From assembly GCA_028622995.1 (NCBI GenBank), contig JAJQJQ010000004.1, positions 5,270,001-5,334,000 on the forward strand: 64,000 bases of DNA, read 5' to 3'. The position numbers and the translations under genes were made by a program. This document shows positions 1 through 15,547 of this stretch, piece by piece. Within the stretch, counting starts at the first letter, position 1. Every line of letters starts with the position of its first letter. Source of the stretch: Panagrolaimus kolymaensis. Taxonomy: Eukaryota > Nematoda > Chromadorea > Rhabditida > Panagrolaimidae. Below the pieces are notes generated by a model. That model had not been told where the DNA came from. It saw only the letters and a list, made by a program, of their open reading frames with translations, and did no database searches.

Positions 1-446
1 CAAAAAGTTCTGTGAAATAACAGAACCTTTAAAAAGTTTATATTTGAGCTAAAAATGACTTGAAATTGAAATTATTTTTACGTGTTTATATTAATTTTAA
101 AAAAAGATACCACATCAGAAATGAGTTCGTCAAAAATAAAGTGGCTTTCTGCTTTTAATTTTATTTCTCTCAGGTAAACGTTCATAGTATGCTTGTCATA
201 ATCCGGATAACCCATATTTTCTTCCAATCTTAAAATTATTTTAAACAAAGTGATACAAGAATTTTTTGCTTACTCGTACCACATCTTCCATAATTCTGGA
301 AGCGTTGTAAATTTATTTGAAAATTCATTAAACAGCTTTCGAATTTCCATAAGCGTTCTTGAAACTTTTAGTGATTTCAACAATTCAGCTATAGCTGAAT
401 TGTAAGCTTTAGATACAAACGGGATATTTATATTGAAAGGATCCAT
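1..446 (-). CDS. HAT-repeat protein, SART3-like (5' part only)
   Basis: The gene is cut by the left edge of the window. Exons are 274-446, 82-228 and 1-48, with GT-AG introns and matching phases. The start is ATG at 446 (MDPFNINIPF). The peptide contains a HAT-like helix pair: LMEIRKLFNEF followed by LPELWKMWYELEE, with the Trp and acidic pattern of half-a-TPR repeats. The layout (a pair-forming helix, then xLWxxWxxxE) resembles the N-terminal HAT region of SART3/Prp24-type U6 snRNP recycling factors, which act in the nucleus. That assignment is inference from about 120 residues; another HAT protein such as a CstF77- or Prp39-type factor is possible. Confidence 0.5.
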
Positions 447-892
447 TGTAAATAGAATTGGAATAAACTAAGAGGAAATAAACGGAAATCTAGTCTGATC
501 TTGATAAGTATTTGCGATTGAAATGCTACTAAACCTTAACCAGCAGCAACAACTATGATTTATTATTTGACCAAAAAAGCTGACGATGGTTTAGAGGTGA
601 CCTTTAACACCTATGTAAAAACTTCAAGACGATTTTTGAAGTAAATATTTTACAGCCGAACAAAAAAAAATCGTTGACAAACTCCTAATAAGAAAAAAGA
701 CAAACGAAAAAGGTTATAAAAACAAATAACCACATAATTCTTCAAAAAGTGCATGATGATGGTAAAAAACAAGAGTAATCAGTAGAAACACATACATAAA
801 AATCCTTTTATTACAGTGACAATATTAAGTAAAATATTCAACATACAAATAATAAATGAAAATACAAACATAGGTAAAATTATTAAAACATG
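447..892. other. Intergenic, no gene seen
   Basis: AT-rich spacer between two minus-strand genes. It holds the 5' flank of the HAT gene and the 3' flank of the pseudokinase gene. No coding structure, repeat or RNA fold was recognised. Confidence 0.6.
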
Positions 893-2477
893 CTAAAAAC
901 GATTAAAAACAGCAATAAGTTTGAAAAGTTTTGCTTCTTTTCCTATAATTTCTAATAATTCAGTGAAAGATGGACGTTTCGCAGGATCAAAGTTCAAACA
1001 TTTAGTCAAAAATTCGATGAGATCTGAAGGTGGTATTGGAAACGATGAAGATTGAAAAATTTTGTAAAGTGTTTGAAATGAAGGCGATTTTCCATGGAGA
1101 TTACATTTTGTATTAGGAAATATTGTTGCATCATCTTTGCCACCATCGATGTTAATAAAATCCGCCAAAGAAGCATAATTACATCGATTAGGATATTTGC
1201 CATGAGTTACAAGTTGTTGAAAGAACAAAGCGAATGACCAAACCAATGATTGATAAGTCCATCCTTGACCCAAGAGAACTTCAGGTGATACATTCCTGGA
1301 AAATAGCAGTTATATATGTGACAAAAAGCAGAACAACGTCAATGTGATAAAAGTTTCAACGGAAAGAAAGCAAACCTTTACCTCCAATAATCGTTTCTCA
1401 TCATAGTTTCTTCAAGTAAGCAATTGTTTAATAATTTGGCTTTCTTAGGATACCACCATTTGGAATCAGCACCATCTCCTTCTTTCCAAAAATCTGTCAA
1501 TTTGATCTTCTCATTAACATCCAAAAGGCATGAGCGAAGACATAATCTTTCACAGGTCATTTCTTTATCACAAAGATATTCCAAAGCTTTTGATACCTAA
1601 AAAAATGCTATATTGTATTACATAAAGCATGAAGCTAAACCTGATAAGCCCAAAAAACATAGCGGCGAGTTGGAAGAGGATCTTCAAGAGGAGCAACAAA
1701 ATCGGCTAGGTTTGATGAGTAATAATCATAACGAACAAGAATGATAGGTGGAATTCCATCTCCTCGATGACAATAATCATAATCTTTTGCACAACAAAGT
1801 CGTTTATGTTTTACAAGAATGAGTTCTTCAAGTATTTCTGCTGTCGACTTTGAATTTGCAGTAAAACCGATGTTGAGGGATCTAATAAAAGCTTTATTTC
1901 CATTTTTTAAAGTAACATCAGCACCATATCCAAAGCTTCCATTAACTGAAAAAGAAACGTGTTTATCTTGCACAAATAGAGTCATGCAAAGCTACATTAT
2001 CAAGCGCTTTTGGTGAAGGTATAAAAACCAGCAGTTTGTAGCCAAAGAAAAAATAACATACTTGTTCGTCGATAAATAGCGCTTTTCAACTTCAAATTGC
2101 TTCCATTGCAATGAAACTTATTGTTGCAAAAATGAGAAATCAAACCAGGAAGAGTTGTAAATTCTTCATCGCCAAATGAGAATCCAATTCGTTCAGGATC
2201 ATGAATCTGTAAAAAGCGTGATTAATAACATTGAACAAAAGATTTAAAAAAAAAGACTTACAATACAAAATTTGATTTGAAATATAAGAATTTGTTCATT
2301 ATCCGATCGAAGATGTAAGAGAAGAAAATTGGAATCACTCAATTCAACCAAGAAATCTCCTTTTCTCGTTAGTAAATCTTTTGAATCGTTTTCTTTGATT
2401 GTTTGATAAACAAATGGAAGAGATAAGAGTGAAAATTTGAAGGTTTCCAAATTGTTGAATGGAAAATTATCAAACAT
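893..2477 (-). CDS. SH2-domain pseudokinase (Fer/Fes-like nematode family)
   Basis: Five exons: 2262-2477, 2062-2206, 1641-1945, 1382-1596 and 893-1295; about 427 aa. An N-terminal SH2 domain (about residues 20-120) is followed by a kinase fold (about 125-420). Recognisable kinase landmarks are a glycine loop (GSFGYGAD), an APE equivalent (SPEVLLG), a VWSF motif and the RPSF helix. Catalytic residues are lost. The SH2 FLVR motif reads FLVEL, so the phosphotyrosine-binding Arg is Glu45. The VAIK Lys region reads AFIRSL. The HRD motif reads CERLCLRSC, without the Asp. DFG reads DFW. The family is tyrosine kinase, but this member should bind neither phosphotyrosine nor Mg-ATP in the usual way. 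A TTTTTTTTCAG acceptor lies about 35 bases before the ATG and the frame stays open across it, so either SL trans-splicing or a further 5' exon is possible. Confidence 0.8.
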
Positions 2478-3950
2478 TTTGTTGAAATCAAAGAAGTCGA
2501 CGTCGCAATGGAACTGAAAAAAAAAGCAAATTAAAGAAACAGAAGAAGAAAAAAAGGCAAAAGTTTGTCGTGCGACGATGAAAACAAGAGAGATAGTAAG
2601 AGAAGATAGAGTTGCTTGCTTCTTTTCTTTCTACAAGAACAAGTTAAGTTTTACCAAGTGGTCAATCAGTTATTACAAAAAAAATTTAACCAAACATAGC
2701 TCAAGAAACATTTGGATATTCAGAATTTTTGCTACTGAAAAATAAGGCAAGCATTTTTTAATATTTCTACCATCCTTAAATGTTTGAATGTTCAGCTTCT
2801 CTTTAAAATTTACGTTTTGTTTAAATTCATATTACTTTTTAACACCATTTCCAATGGGCGAATAGGAAAGTGTTGTTGAGGATGTAATAATTGTTATTTT
2901 AAACTCGAATGGTTTTTTGCTGTAAATTATTTTTGAAAAACTATCGTCGATCGACAGATTTCTAAAAGAGTGCATTAAAGAAGTTTAGCAGCTATAAAAC
3001 ATGGAATCACTATTGCTTGCTTTTATTACATATCATTGTTTATCATGGGTTTATAAAAATTAGAAATAATAAAATGGTATTTTGAGTAAATGAAGAAAGT
3101 TTTTATCATGATTTTTATGTTTGTGTGGCGAAGAAAAAATAAATTTCCCACAAACCCACTTTCGTTCGTTCGTCTTTCAAAAAAGTGGTTTCAACGCGAT
3201 TGATTTTCTTGTCTCTCGAACTTTTTTTTGTTTCATCGAAGAAAAAGGTTTTTTGATCTTTTGCATCGTAGATTTTTTTCTTCAACAATATTTATTGAAC
3301 ACCACAACTTAACACTAATAGTAAAAACGAAGTAAGTAAACTATATCCATTTTTAATTAGCGTCTTTTTTTACTGGGGAACTTAATGATTAGCTCGCATA
3401 CTTTTTTTAGTACATATATTATTTGTTTTTCTTACGTGTTTTTCCATATATGCGTTTGTTTGTTTCGCGAATATGTAGTTACTTGACTTTTTGAAAATTT
3501 TAATACCAATTTTTGTTGAATTTATAAAATTGGAAACAAAAATCAATAAATTTTTTGCATTTTTAAGCCTCAACTCTTGTGGTTATTCACTTTTGATTTA
3601 AAAAATACTTTTGACACGCATTTATTGTACTTTTTTGTATTACTTGTAAAAATGTTTCAAATCTTAAATTAATAAAATAAATAGTTTTTACACAAAGTGT
3701 ATGCTTTATTTTTTAGTATGATCCTTTAAATTTATCACTTTTTAGAAACATGTGAGAGTTTGTAAAAAAACCAAATTCATAATTTTATATCTCCACTTTG
3801 TTAACGTTTTTAGCAACGTTTTGAACTATAACTAATCTTTCATTCATTTTCAGCACTGGAACTGGTAGCTATCAAATGCGGGAAATCAAATCTCTGTTAT
3901 TGTAAATTCAACACATTAATCTTTATTTGTTCATTATATACTGGTAAAAA
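2478..3950. other. Intergenic, divergent promoters
   Basis: AT-rich spacer of about 1.5 kb between the divergent pseudokinase and poly(A) polymerase genes; it must contain both upstream regions. A TTCATTTTCAG acceptor near 3853 may be the trans-splice site of the downstream gene. No ORF with credible coding features. Confidence 0.6.
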
Positions 3951-7113
<3,163 letters not shown>

Positions 7114-8402
7114 AAATGTTTATTGTTTTTTTATTTTGTTACTAAAACTGTAAATTCAAATCAATAACGCGAATTGTTTTTCGCACCAAAAAAAGACTAA
7201 TTTGCTTTCCTTTGTTTGAAATCTCTTTTCTTTTTCTTGTTGATCCTTGTTTCTAATCCTTTTTTTTACTCTTCACTTTTCATTATCCCCAAAAGCCAAA
7301 AAAAAACCCGCAAAAGAATATCTAAAACTTTAAAAAATATTATTTGTTTGTTCATTTGTCTCTTATATAAATTTTAATTTTTTGAACGCTCGCTATTTTT
7401 TCAAGCTTGCATTTCTTACTTTTTCTTTCATTCCTTCTTTTATATGTATTAGTATTTTATTATCCATCTCTCCCATGTTTATCAGAATCTTTTGGCTTTT
7501 TGTAAAGGTTTTTCTTCGTTCATTAAACTAATTCTTCTCTATTGTATGAAAAAATACGGTGTTTATTTTTGTGTGGTTATTGTTTCTCTCCAATTTAACT
7601 ATTTTTTTTAAAAAAACACTCTGGGGATGTGTTACTACTATTATTTATCTGATTTTTTTAATTTTTTTTCTCGGCTTAATTTTTCTTTCTTTATTTCATT
7701 TTCTGTATTTTTATTTGAGATACATACATTTATGAAAAAATGGTTATTGTTGTTATTTTGATAATAAAATTTTCAACAAACCCCAAATGCGACAGATGAT
7801 TTTTTACAAAACACGATAATAATCTTTATACAAAAATAAAATTACATTATTATTTTATGCGATTACCACATCATCTTTTTGTTTACAGCTTTCATCGAAA
7901 AAGCAATACAGTTTTTGTATGCCGCGGCCTTTTTCTCAACGCCTTTTATTACTTATTTGTTTGTTGGAGGAAAAGGAAGAAAGAAGAAGGTTCAATAAAA
8001 AAGACCCACCACAATAAGAGTGAAGTAAAGCCAAGCAAGCAACCAAATAGCGGCGACTTGGTTAGAAAAACGATCGTCCCTCGTTTTGCGCACTTTTTTT
8101 TTCATTTCTTTTTCTTGCTTTTCAATGCAATAATATATTTTTCAAGATTCGTTTATAAGCTTTGAGTTTCATAATTTCCACAGATAATAATTCGATTTGT
8201 GTTATTGATAGCAGTGATTTTTAGTTATATTCTTTTAGTAGTAATAAACGCGAATGGTTGAGTAATAAAGTTTTAAAAGTTTTTTTTTTTGTTGTTGACG
8301 TCGCTTAAATTTTTGAGAATTGATAAGTTCGTCGTTTCGAAAGATTTAGTTGATAATTTTTTTAGCCTACTTTTTTTACCATCTCAGAAACTATCAACCA
8401 TC
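7114..8402. other. Intergenic, T-rich
   Basis: Pyrimidine-rich spacer holding the poly(A) polymerase 3' UTR and the upstream region of the next gene. The open frame 7857-8165 is a low-complexity chance ORF. Confidence 0.6.
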
Positions 8403-10260
8403 ATGGCAAATGCAAATTGGTCTGTATCCAATCGTAAGCTTTTTTTTCTCCCATCGAAACTAAAGTTGATGACTTTTTTATAGATTTGGATTTTCTTGGA
8501 CTTCGAATGGATGAATGTGATCGATATTTTAAAGAAGTAATAATTCATCCAAAAGCCTTAACCTTCGTTTTTATAAACTTAGTTTTTTTTAGTTGATCTC
8601 AAAATTATGTTCACATGAACGTAAAAATGTTGCAGCACAATTATCACTTTTTGAAGAGATAACAGCTTTAAATACGAGAATAGATCAACAAATTGATAAT
8701 ATTCAAAAATTTATTAAAGAAGTTTCTAATTCGGCTGATGGAAGCGGTGAAGCAGCAACCGATTTTAGTGTTATAAGTGAATGGGAAAAGCGAATTGGAA
8801 TTTGGAAGAACGCAGTATCACAAATTGGAAATGCATTACAAAAAATTATTAATGGTGAACCTTCAGCTGAATATGAAATTGTTACAGCTGTAAGAAATAT
8901 TGATTTTGAATATTTGGGTATTGATTCACCTGAATTTGATAAAAGTTTATTTGAGCCCATCAGTAAGTAACAAATTTTACAACAACAAAAAACTTTTAGT
9001 TTATATATTCCTTATTTATTTTTTAGCATTCGAATACCTCAGAGATCGATTTGATCATTGTTTAAGCTTACTTCAAAACGTGAGTTCTCCTTTTATTAAA
9101 CTTTTTTATTACCTTGATTATATTTTTAAGATATTCCTTCATTTTTTTCGTAAAGAAATGGATAATAATGAAAATGATCCAGATTCGAACCTTGAAGCTA
9201 CCAAACAGCAACAACTTTCACTTATAAAAGCATTTAATTCTGATTTTGAATTACAAAAACAAAACATATCTCTTTATGAAAGTCAATTATTTGAAAATCT
9301 TTCATTTCGTAATGATGAAGATCTCTCAGTTGAAATGCAATTAAATCAACTTTCAAGTTTTACTGAAAATATTGAACTTTGGTCGAGACTTCCACTTCAT
9401 CAAATAAGTGGGATTGCCATTCAGCGACCTGATTCTGACCTTCTTCCTGATAATGGGCTATATGATCAATTTAAAAATATTGATTATGAAGCTCTTGGAC
9501 TTGAAACTCCATCAATGTCAGAGCTAACAACAATGAAATGTAATTTAGCTTTATTTCGACCCAAATTTGCTACCAAACGATTAGCATGGATGTGGATAAA
9601 TAAATTAAAGCTTAATGAAAATAATGATGAATTGGAGGATGAACCCATTCAAGAAAAGCCTATACCCGATGATATGATTATGGAATGTAAGTATATTGTA
9701 AATTTAATGGTGCAGAGTTTTAGTAAGTAAACCCATTTTTTAGATTGTCAACAATTGCAACAATTTATGAATGAAACCGAAGCTTCGATTGATTCAGTGA
9801 GTTTAAAAAACTTCTTTGAATTGTTTCACATATTTCCTTTTTTTAGTTTATTGAAAGCTTACTCACATGTAAAATAGATCGCTCAGCATTTGATGCCCAA
9901 TTTGCTGAATGCGAAAGACTTAAAAGCATTTTAAAAGCTCAACGAGGCCAAATGCGAGCTTTACGAAATCAACTTACAACCATTCCAACGGGTGATAATG
10001 AAGGTTTAATCCTTCTTGCATCTCAAAGTTATAATGTTGGAGAATGGATTAGTTTAGTGGATATTTGGTTGAGGGTTTTACATTCCCTTAATGGACTCCT
10101 GTCTCATATGGCAAGAAATTCGGGTGATGGACCTTTGGATGATGCAGTGGAAAGACTTCGAGAAACCATTGAACGAGATCTTTTTATTCCACCTTCGCCA
10201 TCATCATCTGCATCCAAAAATGAAGCAACAACAAATAATGCAAATACAATGGAACAATAA
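8403..10260 (+). CDS. Novel helical protein made of three exon-pair modules
   Basis: Seven exons: 8403-8433, 8484-8536, 8593-8962, 9027-9079, 9131-9686, 9744-9796 and 9847-10260; about 509 aa. I do not recognise the family. The architecture is threefold. Each module starts with an exon of exactly 53 nt (entered in phase 1, left in phase 0) and continues in a long exon. The three short exons encode LDFLGLRMDECDRYFKE, FEYLRDRFDHCLSLLQN and YCQQLQQFMNETEASIDS. The long exons each contain an amphipathic stretch with a Trp pattern: SEWEKRIGIWKNAV, FTENIELWSRL and GEWISLVDIWLRVL. Modules 1 and 2 end with NIDFEYLGIDSPEF and NIDYEALGLETPSM. The C-terminus is Ser/Asn-rich and probably disordered. No signal peptide or TM segment, so probably intracellular. 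Confidence 0.8.
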
Positions 10261-10662
10261 ACCCCAAAAAAGTTTCGATAGAAAGCACCTCAAAATAAAA
10301 AATTGTGATTTTAATGAGAAAATAAATGTGTTTTAAAAAAATATGTACCCAAAAAATATTATTATTAATTATTATCATTGATTCCTTATTTATATTATTT
10401 TGCCTTACATCATTCATTCATTTACACTTGTTTGTATTTTAACGGGGAAAATCATCAGAAATAAAATAAAAAGTAATAAAAATGTTTGATTGAGAGTGAA
10501 ACAATCAATTTTAATCAAATAGAAAACCTTCAACAAATTTTCAAATCGCGAATCAAAATCAGCTGTTTTCAAAATTACCAATGATATTCTCTAAATTGGT
10601 TTACAAATTTTTATTATTGGTTAATGAAAAAATACAAAGTTATAAATATCTAAAGTTCGGCG
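10261..10662. other. Spacer between convergent genes
   Basis: AT-rich 3' ends of two convergent genes; an AATAAA-like site lies near 10318. Nothing else seen. Confidence 0.55.
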
Positions 10663-13111
10663 TTAATAAATAGATACACTACGAAATGAATGAACTGTTC
10701 TTCCAATATCTGATTCAACGTTTGCCATGTCTGTTTCACATAAATTATCATTCACTTGATTACAGCAACATACGATTTTTTGTTGACCATCAGGATTATA
10801 AACGACAGAACAATGACCAAAATTTTCGATTGATCGACATGCTGAACTGTAAGATGCTTCAGGTGATGATTTGAGAATGTATTCTTCAGCAAGTCCCAAA
10901 CATCCAGCAGGTTCCTGAAAATCACTTATTTATAACCAGACGCTTTTAATAAATCCTTACCGCATATGTGCTTGAAGCATCAAAATTTCGAGTTTCAAAA
11001 CATCCATCATTTGCTGGGCATCGAGAGTCATCATTAGCAATGTCGTTCATTATGCATTTAATATTATTTTGATTTCTGATGCTATAAGGCGGTGGAGTTG
11101 TTGAATTTTGTTTAAGTGCCTTTTCATATTGAGCAAGCATACTTTGGACGTTACACGTTGAGTTCATTTGAGAATTATCATAATTGTTCAGGCAGCAATA
11201 ATCCGAATCACTGATGTTTTTGTTCATGCAATCAGGATGGAGATTGACGTCGAGCTAAACGGAGATAAAGATTAACTAAAGATAATAAGGTAAAAACTTA
11301 CATGTCCAGCTTCAATAAATGTTAAATTACCATCACGTTGTTCAATTTTGACATAACAAATCCATCGATCTTTTGTTGCTGTTACATTAACCATGCTTAA
11401 TGTTTCGTTTATTTCTTCCAGCTTTAGTTCTGTCGATTTCAAAATTTGACATTTAAATGATAACGAATTCACGACATCATCAAACACTACAACCTTATCA
11501 CAATAATTCGTGTTACAATTAAAACGAATAAAAGGGTGGATTTTGTTCAAATGAGTATCATTATAATTTTGTGGATTGCATTCATCAACTTTGGTTATTT
11601 TAATAAACATAAGTTCGTAAGCGTCATTAATTTGCAACTTTTCTTTGCTAAAAAATTGTGAATTTGTTAGTTTAATGATTTGTCACTTACTTCGTTGACT
11701 CCATAAAATCACAATTATATTGGTTGTAAACAAAGACACGTCCTTTGATAATAAGATCATATGTAGCATGACACTTCTCGGCAAAATTAGAATAATAAGC
11801 GAGATATGGTTTGAAAGTACACTAAAAAAATAAAAATTTAAGAAATAATTTTATTCAAATGCTTTACCTTTATCGGAATATGTAAGTTTTCCAATCCATC
11901 TTTTGGAAGATAATACAATTGGCAAAAGTTTGTTTCATTACAGCATCCATTAATGATTAGATTATCAACTTCGATTGCCTTTGATGAACAAGTTGGTATT
12001 ACAACTTTACTTTGAGTAGTTACTTCTCTTTCACATATTTCTGTCTGATGACCATAGGAAACTTTAAGTTGAAGACTTGATGATGAATTGTCAATTGAGG
12101 CTGTCATTTGAATAGTGCAACCTTTGATGCTTTGATTGAAAAAAACTTCACCATCAAGGGAAGTTTTATTTGACACAGGATAATCACCATAAAAACACAA
12201 CAAATTATCATCTCTTTCTCGGCATAATTGTGAGCCATATGGACAACAGCATAAAACTTTAGAAAATTTTGGATCGTTCATAAAATGACACCCTGGCTTG
12301 CTTAATATTTTTGAATCATTCAATGTTGTAAAACAACTTCCAACAGATTTCTCATACCAATCCACATCATTATAAGAAAATTGGTAAATAAGATCAGCCG
12401 TCATAGGCCCAGAATATTCATAGTAGGAAACATTTGTATACCGTTCAGCTTCTAGAATGCAAGTTTTTTGACCAAAGACGCTTTTCTAAAATTATATGTA
12501 CATAAGAAGGTAATGAGGAATAGAAAACTTACTGTAGGATACCCATCAAAATCATAGCATCCCGATTCATCATCATCTTGACGAGTTTGTTCAGCACCCA
12601 AAACAGATGAAGGATAATTTTCCATTTGCTGAGATAAAAGAAGATCGTAAAGTTCATGGTTGTCGTAAATTCCAAGAGAAGCAAATGAATTTTCATTGAT
12701 AACACAAAGTACCACATATTCCATGCCACCGTATACAAAAGACGGAATTGTAAAGAATACGGTATCAAAGCTTTCACGACATACACAGACAGCAAACATA
12801 TATTCTATATCCAGTTCGAATTCGGAGTTTTTAAAATCATTTAATGCAGGAAAGCCAAATGCTTGCTCGGATAAGTCTAAAATATGAGTTTAATAATGTT
12901 TAAAAAGATACAAAAACTAACATGCGATAGAAGTTTTTTTAAGGGTTTCATCAGCATTTTTCATACATTCATTGAAAGGTGATTTATAATAATTCATGTT
13001 ATATGAACTTGATAACGAAGCAAACAAGAAGCAAAAGTATAATATTATCAAGTGAATATTCTAAAAAAAATAAATGAGAAGAAAAAAAAACGGTTGAAAA
13101 CATGCCTTCAT
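10663..13111 (-). CDS. Secreted multi-module cysteine-rich protein
   Basis: Eight exons: 13106-13111, 12922-13060, 12533-12876, 11868-12485, 11691-11821, 11302-11647, 10961-11254 and 10663-10914; about 709 aa. A clean signal peptide (MKNIHLIILYFCFFLFASLS) appears only if a first intron with a GC donor (GCATGT) is removed. The rest is extracellular in character: many Cys, N-glycosylation sequons and no TM segment. Repeating features are triple-Cys motifs (VLCCCPYGSQLC, IVCCCNQVNDNLC), GCCNETNFC, and single CYDF/SCFTT-type cysteines, suggesting diverged copies of one disulfide-rich module of about 120 aa. It looks like a nematode-restricted secreted protein; no function can be assigned from sequence. 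Confidence 0.75.
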
Positions 13112-13337
13112 TTTGATGACGTTCGTTTTTATTCAGCAGAAAACATCACAATGACTTTGAAAAGTTTCAATCAAAAAATGTCTGCAAAAATGGTGGGATA
13201 AAAATTTATGCAAATTTTTATCAATAATTTAAAGGGAAAAAGTAAGGTTGGCGATTAATTTTTTGTTGGTTGACATCATCAAAAAAAAGTAAAAGGTTGA
13301 AGATACTGTACCAAAGATTTTCATAAATTTCACAAAA

Positions 13338-14450
13338 ATGTTTCGCCGAATTGGTTCCGTTGCTTTTCCTTTCGCAGCTGCTGTTGCATCTGGATTTTAT
13401 TCTCGTGATGATCTCAAGGTTTTTGCTTCTACTGTAATTGAAAAGATTCCTATTAATTTCTCATCATCAAATCCAACAATAACAACTTCGTCTTCTCATA
13501 CTTTTTATACTGAACATGAATTTCAGCCATGGAATAATAATTGGGATTTGTAAGTTTTTTTTACTTTGATACAATTTTTAATATTGCTTTTACTTTTATG
13601 CCTTTTTTTAGCCGTGAACCTATTACTCTTATTGATCCATTAAAATATGAAAATGCTGATGAAGAAACTCGAAAACAAATGCTTGAAAAAGTTCAGCCAA
13701 CGGCAACTCGACATATTTTTTTAATTCGACATGGACAATTTTTCACGCCAACAAAAGAAGCATCAGAACGTCGATTAACTGAACTTGGAAAAGAACAAGC
13801 TTCACTTTTAGGTAAACATTAACTTTTGATTTCTCTTATGAAACTAAAATCCATTGATTTTTTTTAGGAAATAGATTAAGTGAAACTGGAATAAAATATG
13901 ATCGATTGGTTATGTCAACAATGATAAGAGCAATGGAAACAGGAAAATTGGTTCTTGAAATATTGCCAATACAACGAATCAAAATGGATTCTTTACTTGA
14001 AGAAGGTGCACCATATCCATCTGAACCTCTTGTTTATCCAGAATGGAAACCCAAGGTTTGTGATTGTACTTTTATGTTTTCTGAACTCAAGTGATTGCTT
14101 AATTTTTAGAAATATTACAGAGATGGTGCTCGAATTGAAGCTGCATTTCGTAAATACATTCATCGAGCTTCTGTTTATCAAAAAGAAAATTCACATGAAG
14201 TTATTGTTTGCCATGCCAATGTTATTAGGTAAAACGTTTTTTAACGCATTTTGAAAAAAAAATCTTATGGTAGCTATTTTTCAGATATTTTGTTTGTCGT
14301 GCTCTTCAATTTCCTCCAGAAGGCTGGCATCGAATGTCATTAGGTCATACATCCATCACATGGCTCGTTATTCATCCAAATGGTTTAGTTGAACTTCGAA
14401 GTATTGGAGATATCGGTCATTGTCATCCAAATAAAATTACGTTTCAATAA
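13338..14450 (+). CDS. pgam-5: Mitochondrial Ser/Thr phosphatase PGAM5
   Basis: Histidine-phosphatase fold protein of the mitochondrial membrane that dephosphorylates protein Ser/Thr/His. Exons: 13338-13549, 13612-13811, 13868-14055, 14110-14228 and 14285-14450; about 294 aa (human is about 289). The N-terminus ([20 protein letters not shown]) is a hydrophobic membrane segment. The catalytic RHG motif is [10 protein letters not shown]. The second-half signature is [18 protein letters not shown], and [11 protein letters not shown] is typical of the PGAM5 clade. The end HCHPNKITF is also conserved in kind. An AATAAA overlaps the stop codon, so the 3' UTR is probably very short; the convergent carrier gene ends only 73 bases away. 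Confidence 0.92.
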
Positions 14451-14523
14451 ATAAAATTATGTTTGTATCGTTCTTATAAAATAATAAATCTTTATTAACA
14501 TTATAAAAAGTTGTTTTTGGAAT

Positions 14524-15547
14524 TTACAAAGTACGAATAATATCTAAAGTTATTTCAACACCAAGAAAACATGCAGCATTGGCAGGAAAAGCTCGTAACA
14601 TAACAGGTGCAAAGCCACGATAAAATCCAGTTGGTCCTTCATGATGTAATATTTCTTTGATGACACTTCGAATTCCATTAGGATATTTGCTTTTAGGTGA
14701 AGTTTGAAGACGAGATTTTATAACATCTGCAGGAATACAAATAGACCATTTCGTCATACCAGCAAATCCACCAGCAGCTAAAGATGCAAATGGAGATAAA
14801 GATGGTGAATCGCCGGTCTTGGTTTTAGCAAATCGTTGTTTTAAATATTCATAAACCGAAAGATAAATACCACATGATGGAACATCTAAAAAAGAATATT
14901 TTTGATTGCAAAGGCCACAGTTCCAAAAAAGTTACCTCTCATCCAAGTTGCACTTAACCCACGATAAATATTTCGAATTCCACCATCTTTATAAAGTTTT
15001 TTCAAAGCATCCAAAGGACCAGAATATTTTTTCATCGCTATTGTATTTCCTCCATTTATCGATTGAACTTGTAAAATGCATTTAATTCGTTCTGAAGGTA
15101 CAACCAAAATACTTGTAAAAATTCCAGCAAATGATCCAGTTTTAAAATTTTGAATAAAAGTAAGTTTTTCATTTGGATGAGTTTGTTGAAGCCATCGTCC
15201 AATATAACATCCACCAAAAAATACTGCATATAACGGAGTTACAGCTAACAATGGAGTTATCATACCTTTATATAAAGCCTTTAAAAATAGGAAGGATGAA
15301 TAAGTTAGAAAAAAACAAATTAAGAAACACTTACAAGGAATCCTTCATTTTTGATAGTCTTTTTCACGCAATCCAATGCTCCAATAAATATTTGTTCAGT
15401 TGAGTTAAATGAAGGCGATGTTGATAATGAGTTTGGCATAGTTTGAAGTCGAACTTTTATTGTATCAAATGGATGCCCAGTTGCAACATTACATATTCCT
15501 CCAACTCCTCCAGCCACAACATGATCAATAAAATTTATTTTTGACAT
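14524..15547 (-). CDS. dif-1: Mitochondrial carnitine/acylcarnitine carrier-like (SLC25A20/DIF-1 type)
   Basis: Inner-membrane solute carrier. Exons: 15335-15547, 14936-15278 and 14524-14885; about 305 aa, the standard length. Three tandem mitochondrial carrier repeats are visible: HPFDTIKVRLQT, then VPSERIKCILQVQ, then IPADVIKSRLQT, each followed by YRG-type motifs (NIYRGLSATW, GFYRGFAPVM). The second-repeat sequence with SERIKCILQVQ and the phrase DVPSCGIYLSVYEYLK are typical of carnitine/acylcarnitine translocases and C. elegans DIF-1. The subfamily call is inference from these motifs; the symbol is by similarity. Confidence 0.88.

Noticed and set aside
7857..8165. Open frame of 102 aa in an intergenic region
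   Set aside because: Composition is Phe/Lys homopolymer-driven, with no start context, splice structure or recognisable domain.
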